Source: Straminergon stramineum
Taxonomy: Eukaryota > Streptophyta > Bryopsida > Hypnales > Calliergonaceae
Assembly: GCA_963920665.1 (NCBI GenBank)
Contig: OY987273.1
Coordinates: 13,952,501 to 14,016,500 of the forward strand
Length of the DNA: 64,000 nt
Direction of reading: 5' to 3'
A model generated the notes under the pieces. That model was not told the origin of the DNA and made no database searches. It saw only the letters and a list, made by a program, of their open reading frames with translations. Positions 24,474 through 36,877 of the stretch are shown piece by piece. The position numbers were made by a program, and so were the translations under genes. Numbering within the stretch: the first letter of the stretch is position 1; every line of letters begins with the position of its first letter.

Positions 24474-26530
24474 TTATTGCATGTTGCATGTTGAAATGGT
24501 CATTACCTTCTTGTATTTAGGATCACATACGTGACAAGCCATCATGGTCCACTCCTTTATATGCTTCACATGGTCAAACATCATCCATGCATTTTGTAGA
24601 TTACCTTCGAGTTGCATGTGCCTCACCAAGTCTATACCACTTCTAAATCTTTTGGTAAGCATCTTGAAAATATACACCTTCTTCTTCCCTTGTCTAAAGA
24701 ATATACTATCATGAATGTATTCGAACCTTGACTCTTTTTTCATGGTCATGATGTTGTCGATGACATCTCTTTGATTGTTTGAGCAAAATGAAGAGATCAC
24801 ATTCCGTATGTTTGGACTACTCAAATACTAGAAGTGATCTATGACCTCTTCTATTTCCTCCCCCTTCAACATCTCCTTCTTTCCCTCTCTATCATAAAAC
24901 ATATAGTTTGTAAGCAAATCTTTGCTAGTAGATAGAGCAATTATGGAATTGGTGGCTATTGGCGTCTTGGCCACCTACTTTGCAATGAGTCTGCAAATAT
25001 TTTCTGTAGAATCTCTATACATGCCCTTTGTTATAGGGCGAGAGTGTTCTCCAAAGTGAATGGCTACCCTAGTCATTTTTGTATTATCACTAGAAGAGTA
25101 GCAAATCCTAGCGTCGCATGTATTTAAATACGTAGGGGATTTCTTACAAATTTTGCAAACTAAAGTACAATCCTTGAGATGACTAACTCCTACTCCAATA
25201 GGCAAGGATACATAGCCAATCCATTCTGTTTCATTGCGTTTGGAAGCTCTCTTCAAATAATCACAATTTGGATTTTCACAAGCAAGATGACCATCACAGT
25301 ATGACTTATGGAACTTAAGGTTGTTAGAGTTGTGAATGTTTGTCATCACCAACTTGCACCACAAGTGGCCATTATACCACTTATCTATTTCTTCCAAGTT
25401 TTGGGCTAGAGACGAAGATGAAGATGACCAATTTGGAGGCAGCTCGAATATAACATTTCCATCAAATATAGGAAGAAGATACTGCATGCAATGGTGCTTC
25501 AAACTATCGAATTCCATTGTGAATAATTTGTTATAGACCAATGTGTAGTAGCTAGTCTCCTCAATCAGTCCATTATGCTCACACGATCAACAACATTAGG
25601 ATACAATAGAGGGCGGGAAGAAAGAGACTGGGTAGAACTATTAGATGGGGTGCTAGACAAGTTCAAAATAGCATTGTTTTTTGTTGTGGTTTCGATAGAA
25701 AATGGTCTTTTTTGAAGCATCATGTTAGGGGAATCTGTATCTAATTCACTAGACAACTCTATGAGTGGATCTAATTTCTCAATTTTCATTGTATGAAGAA
25801 GTGTATAGTTAAGAAGACTTGAGAGAACTTCTCGGGGTGGACTAGGTGAAACTGTACTTTTGATGTATGGCATATCCACCGTGGATGTATTGGATTAGTG
25901 ACTAAGAATCTCAGTTGAAGTTGCTAACATGGATAGAGGAAGACCATAAGCTCTATAGTTTCCAAAAGCAAGGTTCCAACAATGCCCTTCCTCTTCTATT
26001 GACTTTACCATAGGAATAAATGGTAGCAATTCACCTAATTTTGACTTCCTCTCTTCTTTGACATAGATTGAGGACTCTACAAATTTGAATCGAACATGGA
26101 GTAGGTGACTACAAACACAAGCATGTTCATCATTATCTATTGGAAATACAAGTGGAACCTCATGACCATCTACTCAAATGGACACCATGACGACAATACG
26201 CATGGGAATGCGTATGAAAGAAACACAATTGATACTCTTAATATAGAGAGGTAGAATTCAACTTTTTAAAGGACTAGTAGTTGTCCAATACTTTCAACAT
26301 TACTAATGGAGGAATATAATATAGAGGAAGTATATGGATTCACTATTAGTGTGACCAATTTGGAAGCCGCCATCGGAGGCTTTGTACATCGCCTACATTT
26401 AGAAGTGCATTGAATGCAAAGAGATGATTGTGTTAGTGGCCTTAGATAAGCGCGCACATCAAGTTGTCAAAGCATACCCATCATTACTTGACCATCTTGG
26501 CATGTCAAGTATATTAGTCAAATTTAGAAA
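24474..26530 (-). pseudogene. Broken zinc-ligand-rich coding region of an unrecognised plant repeat family
   Basis: Minus-strand segments read in order from about 26530 down to 24474. They include a Ser/Thr-rich piece (25565-25879) and a 188-residue piece (24975-25541). That longer piece has a dense set of possible metal ligands: HKSYCDGHLACENPNCDYL, then CKICKKSPTYLNTC, then IHFGEHSRP. A 116-residue piece (24474-24824) contains FRQGKKKVYIFKMLTKRF and MMACHVCDPKYKKVMTIS. The last piece recalls the catalytic-domain neighbourhood of large plant transposases, but I cannot assign a superfamily. Stops and frameshifts separate the pieces. The 5' part continues beyond the CACTA insertion, at 28600-29137. 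Confidence 0.45.
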
Positions 26531-26559
26531 AGACCTCAATTCCTGTGTCCTTCCACTTT

Positions 26560-28597
26560 CACTACAAGGAAAACTATGTTCTATTTGACAAAAAATTGAC
26601 AAAAGTTTGTCAATTGCTTTGTCAGTGGGAACTTGTAGATTCAGCCAATAATTTGACAAAATTTTGTCAACCATTTTGTCATTTTTCTAGAATTTTTGTC
26701 AACTTCTATTCCCTAATACCCTCCTTTGTTAGTCGTCTTGTTGCCATGCTGGCATGATGGCTTAACCCCTAATTGCCTTCACAACCATATATGGTTGATC
26801 TGAAATTTCAGGCCCATTTTTATGTGGGCAGTTAAATTCCTATGACTAGTCTAAAATTTTTTTCAAGCAGTTTTTAGGGTTAAGTATGGAAAACTTTCAT
26901 TTTTCATTGAGAGAGTACATATTCCATTATTGAGAGGTCTTCAAAGGCATATGTGTACTGAGAGTGGAGTATAAAGCTTGCTAATTTTACTTCATTTCCT
27001 AGCTTCATGCAAAGCTTGGCAATTTCATTTGATTTGAGATCTAAGAAATTGTACTTATCCATTTGCTTTGAGAATGGTCCCAATGAAAAGTTTAAAGTCT
27101 TTTCATGATTTTCACCCTTGAAAATTTCAACATGCAAGTGTTTATTTGAAGCTATTTGCAATTTCTACTTAAAAACAAAAATTGCATTTCAATAATTGCA
27201 AGGTGGACTGTATAATGAGTTTGATGTTTTTTCATGTGAAATTAAGTTTTTTGGATGTGCATTTTAGTGTGCAAACACTCTTTGAAGTTGTTCATGTTAC
27301 CTCCAATCCCAAAGAACATTTATATGCAAATTTTTGAAACATTCTGGACAAAGATAACATACTAAAAATAAAAAATGTACATTTCCCTTGGTAAATATCA
27401 CAACTCCTAGGAAATTTTTCACTCAAAATTGGTGTGCGAACTAATAAACAAGCTCTATTAACATCTATATAGTTAAATTTCCAAAAAAACACAATTTGCT
27501 TCATTGAGGATAACTACAAGCTAATGCACTTTTTTCATAGTCAAAATACACTAGGAAAGGCTTAAGCACTTAGGGGTTAATCAATGGCTACAAGTGTCCT
27601 TATTCTTTTTAAAAAGACAAAATATCAAAATTGAAGTTGCTTTAAATTTAAACCTTCATATATTAAGTGAAAATGCAAGTACAGACAACCTATTGCTACC
27701 TTGACATTGCACTTCATGAACTACTTTTGTTTTGTGATTTTGGAAAGATAAGAGAGCTTTCTATATACAGATGGGGTGGTAGGAGGTAGAACAATCCATA
27801 TGGGATATGTCATTTACAAGTTGCAAAGCTCAACCGCTCATAATTAACTTTGAAATAGGATTTGTATTAAAACTATAATTTCAGACCTCATTTAAGCATA
27901 GTAGAATAACTTTTCAAAAACAACTTTCAACTAAAACAAGTTGGGAAATCAATTCAAGTTTCATGTCCAAAAATCCATTTGATATTTTAATCCTCCAATC
28001 AAAAGTTATGGACAAATTTCAAAGAGGTGGTGGAAGGAAATTTGGTTTTACTTTTTCAAACATCCTCTTTGAAATTTGTCCATAACTTTTGATTGGAGAA
28101 TTAAAATATCAAGCGGATTTTTGGACATGAAACTTGAATTGATTTCCCAACTTTTTATAGTTGAATTTTTTTTTGAAAAGTTATTCTACTATGCCTAAAT
28201 GAGGTCTGAAATTATAGTTTTAATACAAATCCTATTTCAAAGTTAACTATGAGCGGTTGAGTTTTGCAACTTGTAAATGACATATCCCACATGGGTTGTT
28301 CTACCTCTTACCACTCCATATATATACGGAGAGTTTGACTTCTACATATAATTCAAGCTAAGATATCTATGGCAATAAATAAAAAGATCAATGTATAATG
28401 AATCTAATGGAATGTTTATGTTTTTGGCAATTAGGGAGAAGAGAACCAAACATCAACTACAAATTTGACAAAAAAATGACAAAAATTTGACAAGTTCTCA
28501 CAAATTGACAAGATGAGGTAGCTATAATATGGCTATTGTCATTTTTGACAATTCTCTATCAAAAACTTGTCATCTTGGATTGCATTTCCTTGTAGTG
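26560..28597. mobile_element. Non-autonomous CACTA element, 2,038 bp, TTT target duplication
   Basis: It begins CACTACAAGGAAAAC and ends GCATTTCCTTGTAGTG, with TTT on both sides (26557-26559 and 28598-28600). Both subterminal regions are filled with copies of TTGACAAA and its complement TTTGTCAA, typical of CACTA transposase-binding arrays. There is no transposase. The core contains a large palindrome, listed separately. The element interrupts the minus-strand zinc-ligand-rich coding region: the frame read from 28620 down to 28601 continues at 26559 once the element and one duplication copy are set aside. Confidence 0.9.
27751..28335. repeat. Large palindrome, arms about 275 bp, 36-base spacer
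   Basis: The left arm 27751-28027 pairs with the right arm 28064-28335. Matching words are easy to see: TGGACAAATTTCAAAGAGG against CCTCTTTGAAATTTGTCCA, TAATTTCAGACCTCATTTA against TAAATGAGGTCTGAAATTA, and CATATGGGATATGTCATTT against AAATGACATATCCCACATG. Identity is high, so a transcript would form a very long hairpin. It lies wholly inside the 2-kb CACTA element. Confidence 0.9.
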
Positions 28598-28599
28598 TT

Positions 28600-29137
28600 T
28601 AGTCATTAATCACAGCCCATAAATTGTGTAGTGCATTCATGTCAATTGAAATATAGGATGAAGCCAAAAAATTTAAGAGGGAGAAAATTTTGAAAGGTCA
28701 TTCTTTGACAGGCTATGAAAAGGGTTTAAGATGATATTGTGAAGTGCATGCAATGCTTTAAATTAAAATGTGAAAATTGACACACTTAGTGGCTATGACA
28801 GAGCCCATGCTCTTACACACCATTATATTTCTCAACTGTGATGTAGCATTAAAAGAAATGGATTAGTCGTAGATATCTTTAGATTACAAAGTTCTTATTA
28901 ATAAATGTTGATAGCTACCAAACCAAGTAGACATGGCATGGAGTTTTGAATTACTTTGGCGGTGTTTGTCAGAACCCTACTCCACAATGTTGCATTGCTA
29001 ATTTCAGGAGAAGTGCTCTCTTCTGCATAATTAGTTGCCTTAGTCCACATGAAAAGTCTCTTCCATGCTTTTTGTGTCTCATAGCGCTTGCTCGTGAGAG
29101 TGATAGATTGCATGATCTTGTCTATGACCTTATGCAA
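28600..29137 (-). pseudogene. 5' remnant of the zinc-ligand-rich coding region
   Basis: Minus-strand open segments at 28898-29137 and a short one ending at 28601 lie on the far side of the CACTA insertion from the main remnant. They have a matching frame at the insertion point. The 79-residue piece (KVIDKIMQSITLTSKRYETQ) has no family I recognise. The link to the downstream pieces rests on strand, position and frame only. Confidence 0.3.
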
Positions 29138-30281
29138 ACACTGAACATTAGCACTCTATGTAACATTCCTGAGAAGTAGAAGAGTCTTAGGAAGCGCAAT
29201 TCTCTGTATTTTTCTTCTTCTAAGGCTCTCAAAAGATCTAGAATGATGAAGGAAAAGAAAGTAGAATCCATAACAAGTCATTCTTTACCCGGTAGTCTTT
29301 GCAAATCTCTTCACTTTGGGTTACTTTCCATTTCTTAAAGTCTATCTTTATAATTTGAAGTATTCTTTTTGTGAATGCATTGACAAGTATAAAAAATAGT
29401 TGACTTGAATGTTGATGAATTCTATACACTTGGGAAATCCAAATTGTAATCACTTAGAGTAATTACATGTGAACACTACAAGAAAATGGAGGTATAAATG
29501 ACTACGCAGTCATTCAAGTCCCCATGAAATGACTAGAAAATGACTGTCCCTCTCTAATTGCATGTTGTGGCTTTTGCCAACAGTGTTCGAGTCATTTTCC
29601 AGTTACGCCCATGACTAGAGGATGAAGAAGCGATGAAAACCTTACTTCCGGTATGAGTTTTCGTGAGAGTAATCAAATGCCCTTGGTCCACTTGAACGAG
29701 AAGTCATATTTTGGGACTTGGCGTTTCTTATATAGAACTCCAGAATGATTGACATGTCACTGAGCATGTTTGGCGGGAATTTGATGTTGCCTACGTGGCC
29801 GCGCCTATGTTGACTTGTCAATGCTTTATGCTTGAGTCATTTACTAGTGACTACAAGCCGTAGTTTGCCACTAGTTTACACTTCCAGCCACTTCCACATG
29901 ACTTTGTCTTGACTCTCACATATATATAGTTGGAGACGTTTGTGCAATCATTTTTTGGGGGAGGATTCTTTTTTACAATAGTATATTACCAGTACATGAA
30001 AGAGGAAGATACACAACATATTTGATTGACTTCCGACCTGTATGCTCAATTGAAGCATATGGTTTAAGGATTATAACATTGCAAAAGGAGTTAACAAAAA
30101 AACTTTTTACTTAGCTTTGGAAGGTGGTATGAGACAATAATCTCATATTCTATGCACTTCAAGAGTACAACAATAGCGTGACCACTCTAGGGCTAAGTAG
30201 GGAATCCTTAGATGAAGGGGAGGAGACCACTTTGAAGTACTAGATATGGTTGCACGACCGCGGTAACGACTAGTATTGCTC

Positions 30282-33200
30282 CTATGCTAATATGTTGTCC
30301 TCCTCATACAATTCAATTGCCCCTAGGAGATTCACCACCTCTAGGGAATCAGGACAAATTGATGGAGCAATCAAGCCGGCACTCTTTGACGTGGTGTTGA
30401 TGAAGGCATATGTTCTATCCACAACCTCCCGCTTGGCTCTTGCTTCTTTCCATAATACAACTTTCCATCTTGGTTTCTCTACAACATCTGAGAAAAAAAC
30501 TTGTGTGGCCTGGCTAGGGAAAATGAAGGGCTCTGCCATCCTAGGTAACATATGCCAAAAGTTCAATACTAAGAAATCAACATCATCTCGGATATATGTT
30601 GCATTCTCACGATTGTCTTGGGCCTTTATCTAATTACATCGTAGAAGAAGGATTTGTGTATTGAGACCTTCGTAATTCAACAACAATATATCTTTTAGCA
30701 CCCCTATATAGTTGACGGACAAGTCCTCAATATTCTCACTAGACAATTTGAAAATCGACGCCACGCCACTATTGTAGCTTTGCATTTGTGCGCTCATTTC
30801 GTCATCCATGCGGAAGTGGTTATCGAAGGCAGTGATCTGGGAGTACCTCCTGGCTCTTTGGGATGGTTTTGCACTTAGCAATAAGCAATCCCGGTCCTTT
30901 GGCTTTCGAGATCCAAATTAGAATTCTGGACATCAATCACTATCTAGTCCACCAGTGCTAGAGTGGATGGATTTGCACTTTGTTCATCCCTCCATTTACT
31001 GCAAGACCCATTCATTTAAATCATTAAATATTACATGAATGAAAGTGTTTATAGTATAGTAAGCTACAAATGGACTTGTGTTGTAGGACTCTACATGAAA
31101 GCCAAGACAATATCATGATTTCTAGTTGACTCTAAGAAGTCGATTGGAAGTCACATTATACTACTGGAAATTACTTCATGCCAAGTACATGACTTCATTA
31201 GGACTCAATGACAACTGAATATTACTCTTTCAATACTTAAGGAGGGCTATAGGTCTTGCCCAAGAATCCCATATACTATAGTATTAGTGTATAGGGATCT
31301 TCACGTGTGAATAATACTGCACAATTATGTAAATAAGACTTGCCATCCAATGAAGTGGTTACAGGAGGCACTCACTCATAGAAATCTTCCATGATGGTTG
31401 TTTTCGTCAATACATACTCATGTGCTAAGTCTCGAAGCATAGTGGTCATCAGATACGGCTTTCCTACGCCTAGCAAGACCTCCTCAACATCCCCGTACTC
31501 TTCATCTTCATCCCACACTCATGTGTGCGTGAATTCAAACCTCTAGAGGTATTTAGTAATAAAGCCAATGCATTCATCTTTCAAGTATCCCTCAGCCATG
31601 CACACCTCAGGCCGGGCCAGATTTCGGACATGGTTCTTCAATACTTTCATGTATTGCTCCACTAGATACATCCACCTCACACTAACTGGTCCACACAAGT
31701 CTAGTTCTATAGCTAAATGGTATAGTAGATGGGTCATTATGTGGAAGAAGGATGGGGGGAATTCAATCTCAAGCAACGCCATGCTCTCGGCGACATCAAC
31801 TTCTAGTGAGGCAAAATCATTGGGATTGTAAACCTTGGTGCATAAGTGGTGAAATACCTTGCACATTCACATGACAGCCATGCGAGGCTGAGGTTTCATC
31901 AGACCACAGTGCACTAGCGGTAGAACCTGCTGCATCAACACGTGGTAGTCGTGGGATTTCAGGCCCCCAAAGTTTTTCTTCTGTATGCACTTCCTGAGGT
32001 TAGATGAATATCTAGTTGGTGTCTTCAAGGACTTGATGCACCTTGCAAACTTTTCAAATTTCTCTTCTATCAATACATAGCTGGCTCTTGGCTTCACCAT
32101 TTTACCGGCTCTACGAGGGTGTGGGATTAGCCAAAGGTGCTTCTGCACATTCCTCCTCTACAAGTCCCTCCTCACCTTCACAGTGTCCTTCCCCGTCATA
32201 GTTTTAAGAAAGTTCTTTGACAAGTTCATTTCGCCATGCATGATGTCTAGCGTGTTGTGAATGAGAAGATCTTGAATATGAGCACAAAAAACAACAACTT
32301 AAGTTGTAGTGAGTGATCCTCTTACCAAAAGCAAAGAAGATGCACTTGAGTAATTAGAGGCTTGGCTATCCACATCCAAGTTGCAACAAAGACGCTTTAA
32401 AGTCACATAATGACACTGCTACTTCAACACTACTTTTGCGTAACTTTGAAATAACCTAGTAGTTGTGAAAAAGTAGCGCCAAAGTCACATATCATTTTCT
32501 GTACAAAACTTGTAGTTGTAAATCGAGACTTATCTTCCAATATGGCAATTTGAAGATAATGCTCATGCGCCATGAATTTTTGAGGGATCATTTGCATTGC
32601 CCTCTCTATTCCCAGATGCTTTCCATGCCTCGTACTCCTCCGCATACACCAGTTGCTCCTCCATTGTGATTGCCATTGGTTTAGGTTTGTTTTCCATGGC
32701 TCCATTAAAGTGGTTCTTCATTCGTGCAGACTTGTATGGATGTTGCTCAAGTAACCACCGACGTGTCCTACCATAGGTTTTCTTGCCGACTTCCACGAAA
32801 TGCTCAACACCCAAGTTCATGCCGCACCATGAACATGCTGAATAGCCTTGATGGGAAAATCCTCCCACAGTCCCATAGCCCGGAAAGTCATGTATTGTCC
32901 ACAACAACATGGTGCGAAGTAAAAATGCCTTGCAACCTGCATCCTTTGTAACATTGTATACAGGAATTCCCAACCTCAACTCCAGCAACTCATCAACAAC
33001 AAGCTCTAGGTATACGTCAAACACATCTGATGTCACGGACTCCCCCTAGGAATTAAAAGAGTCAATAGCACAAAGAATTTTTTTGTGCACAACTAAGGGG
33101 GGACATTGTAATTCAAGAAAAGAATAGGCCATGTTGACTAAGACAACCGGCTTTGTTTGAATGGGTTCACGCCATCTACGGCCAATGCAAAGTGAACATT

Positions 33201-34240
33201 GCGGGGATCAGAAGCAAAAGTGGGGTCCACATTGTCATGGAAGTGACGCCCAACTTTCGAATCACACAGATTTTGAATAAGGCCATCCCCTCCTTCTTGA
33301 TTGTTGTGGTTCTCGTGATGCTAAAGCATCAACATGGATAGAGTTGGACTCTTGAACATTTGCTGTAGACGTGGAATGATTGGAAAATGGTGAAGAACCT
33401 TGAGTGGGAAGGCCTTCCAATCTTCATCTCTAAACCTACGCCCCTTGCACTTTGGACAGTGGATTGCATTAGCATGTTTCCCTCTTAACAAAATACAACT
33501 TCTTTCACAAGCGTGAATGGTGTTGTATGACAAACCCAACTTCTTTGTAAGGGACTTGGCGGCGTGGTAAGTCTTGGACAAGGCATTATTCTCGGGGAGA
33601 AGATGCTGATTCAAGATGCTAAAGAGTTTGTTCGCGTAGGTATTGCTAATACTATGCATTGTGCAGAGATTCATCAATAACATTGTGGCGGCTAGTTTGC
33701 TAGACCTTGCGCCATCATATAGGGCATCCATGGATTGCTCTAGCGCAGTCAGGTCGAAATTGTTACCCTCGTCATTGTCATTATCTGTCTACTCTTCTAC
33801 ACACGGTGGATCATGACACTCCTTGTTCTTTGCAGTATCATCGACGTCAATCTCTCTACACTCTTCTTGGATAGAAATTGCTGTAGCAAAAGCGGACATA
33901 ACTTCTTCCTGAAATCTCTCTCCTGCGGATGGTGTGTCTTCGACAATGTGAGTTGCTTGGTCCACCATGCCCTGAACATCTACTATGGCATCCAATTCCG
34001 TTGTAGATTCCTCGGGCTCGTTCCAAAACTCCTCCTCCTCTTCATCAAAAGAGTCCGTGTTGCTTGGTCTCGTCTATCGCCATGAACTAGGATCCCTCCT
34101 AACCAGATCAAGTGGTCTTGTACATTCCAAATCAATAGTTTCTTATGGCCCTTGCATCTAATGCAAGGATAGTGAATTCTCGTGAGGTTTAATTGTGAAG
34201 CCCTTTGCACCTCCCTCGTCCATAGTCGTTCATCTCGTAA
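30282..34240 (-). pseudogene. CACTA transposase (tnp2 type), decayed
   Basis: Minus-strand pieces follow the family's order. First is a Trp-rich transposase-associated domain (33983-34240, IHYPCIRCKGHKKL). Next is the tnp2 N-terminal part (33321-33731, LLPENNALSKTYHAAKSLTK, then CPKCKGRR and FPIIPRLQQMF). The tnp2 core follows (32563-33036, VPVYN-like IPVYNVTKDAG, LLWTIHDFPGYG, CSWCGMNLG). A DUF4218-like part comes next (31867-32148 with LKSHDYHVLMQQVLPL, and 31543-31866 with PPSFFHIMTHLLYHLA). Last is a DUF4216-like C-terminus (30282-30566, FPSQATQVFFSD). Frameshifts and stops separate the pieces, and introns may explain some gaps. It would have cut and rejoined the element ends in the nucleus, but this copy cannot make a full protein. 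Confidence 0.88.
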
Positions 34241-36860
34241 TCATTGCCTCTCAGTACTAGAAAGGGGCCTTCTAGTAGGAATCATTGCTTGACTTTAGGG
34301 TATTACGTTTGGTGAGGATAATGAACTACACTCTAGACATGCAAAATCATTAGTGTAATAGCAGAGGGGCGAACATACTGGTTAATTGTAGGGTGATGAA
34401 ATGAGTATACTTAGTCATGACTTCTACGTGATTGTGTACAGTCATGATTAAGTCGTTCTTTGCGCACATGACTTATAAATGACTTCTACCAATCCCGTCT
34501 TGGTGACAGTCATTGTCTATGATTGGCCTTAGGATACATTGACTTAGAAGAATTCTCGCTTGCAATGAATGCACTCTAGATTCCAATTCTAAAATCGCAT
34601 TTTTCAATACGTGTAACTTAGTATAGAATTTACTAATTCATCTACTAGCTCACAAGTTCATTACTTTCAAGTTCATTGAAGGTGCATGATAGTTTGACAG
34701 AACTGACTCTTAAGGGAACTCTACTCATGAAGAGGGATGCCAAAGGGAAGTAAGGAGGTAGATAGAACACAAAATCAGAGGAAACCATGTGCAACATAGA
34801 TGAATAAGAACACCAGAGATGAGAAAGAGCATTTGCCCAATGAGGAAGGGGGTGCATATCTTCCAGAGAAAAAGGGACAAGGACCTAAGGCCATGTCATA
34901 GCATTATATATAAAGCTTCACTTCAACAATACATATTGTGTGATCGTCTTCCCATAGTAGGAGGTATTGTAGGCTAGCTTTGGTTGCTACTAATAGTCTT
35001 CCAAAAATGAGAACCTCTTCCAAACTAGCTGTATTAAAAAAAACCCATGACATGTTTCTATTTGCCAACCAATTAAGCATTACAAAATACAATTTCTTCC
35101 CTATAGTGTTTTCTATTTCTTTGCAATAAGAAAACCACAATTGTCATCATTTTCATTTTATATAATATTACTTCAATTTTGAGGGCGAAAAGTTTGGCAA
35201 CTAGGCAACAAGGGACGGTTCAATATGAAGAAAAAGAAACAAAAAGAACAAGGGGAGTACCTACATAAATGTAGACAACAGCTAGAGAAGAGTGATGAAT
35301 TGTAAAAAATAGACTATAAACCACTATGCTAGAACCCAAAAAATGGGGAGAGAGAGTGCCCAGAATTAGTAAAAAATTAAGGGAATTCCACAACGACTAT
35401 GCTATTCAGGTGCCGAATAAATGACATGCTAGACAGCAACATCTATGGAGCAACTACACAATGAAGGGGACTCCCTCAAGATATTAGATGCCTGTTAGGA
35501 CCAATATGCAAGAGGATTGAAACATAGCAAAACCTAAAACCCTTAACCGTATGTTGTGCATGATAAATAAACAAATTTAGTGAATCAAGAAAATGATGAC
35601 ATCATAAACCCTAAACATGTAATTGCACTGCCAAGTACATTGCACTAAACCCACAGTCATTCTTCATTACCTCTAACTTCCTGACAATTGTCGACAATCA
35701 TGTAGTAACTTAATAATGACTTCCAGGAGTTGCATTGAAGTCACGTTTTACGATTTAGAACATCCTTGCAATTGAAAGAAGCCCAATGGGGGTTCTGTTC
35801 ATTTTTGACACCTTGAGTGGAGACCTAGGGCCATTAATGAACTCTTATTAATGGCGTAAAGTAGTACTTCTCATTTAATGATGAATACCTATCTATAGGT
35901 CTAATCGATAGAATCTAATCCCCTCCGATCCTTGCTCTTTCACTCATAGCTCTTAAGCCCTATCATAGCAAGATTGTGCAAGTTGAGGTTGTCAACTCAC
36001 AGATTAGTCCTCAATAATTAGTACAATTAGATATTAATTCTGAGCCGCCGAAATTACACTCCCTAATCATTGAACCCATGTTCCTCTTACAATAGCCCAA
36101 GGATACAAATACTAACTTGCTTGGCAGTTCTTTCTTGTGGGCTTGCGATGTGGTACTAGCAGCTCCTTCCTTTGAGCTTGTGATGTCGTGATATACTATG
36201 TGAGGACGAAGAGGGTGCGAACGACTCCTAGGTGACTTTCACATGCTCATGCGAATTGTGATGCAGTCGTTTGTGATCCCTGCACTCCTTCACACACCGA
36301 AGGCCATGAAGGCACGTGAATAGTATACTAATCGTTTCCGCTTTTGGGAATCAACGGCAACTGATGGAAAGTCCTCTGCCTGAGAAGTCTGCGTACAAAT
36401 TGTGGAGAGATCGGAATGTGGCAAAGGTTTGGGCAAGGATGCAAAACCTTGTTGAAGCTAGACGTGAAATGTAAGTATAGAACTCCCCCAATCATTCGTT
36501 TTGACCTTGAAGGCAATAACTATTGCTTGTTATAGACACTACAACTACCTTAGCTGCATAACAGGGACACTAGATGCTGTAGAAGCAGGCAAAAGCAATG
36601 CATTCCTTTCTTCTTTGCATGTGACAAGGACAATATACTCTATGTGTACATGAGTGAAACCTCTTTGTTCTATAGTGCCATAGGCGGCGACGCAGTAGGG
36701 TTTTTGCCGGCGGTCTTTAAATGTAGGGTGTCACCTTTTATGTTAGTGCCATAGTAGTTGTCCCACTGTCGTGAGGAAGTCAAATTCTGTTTGTGGTAAC
36801 TCCTTCGCGATTGGTTTATAGTCATGTCCGAGTTGCGTACAAGTTGAAGTGCATTTAATG
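34241..36860. other. Spacer between the divergent CACTA genes
   Basis: No coding sequence is recognisable. The stretch contains scattered copies of the element's ATGACTT/AAGTCAT words (for example near 34400-34540 and 35700-35750) and probably the two divergent promoters. Confidence 0.45.
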
Positions 36861-36877
36861 CACGTTGGCATTAGGAA

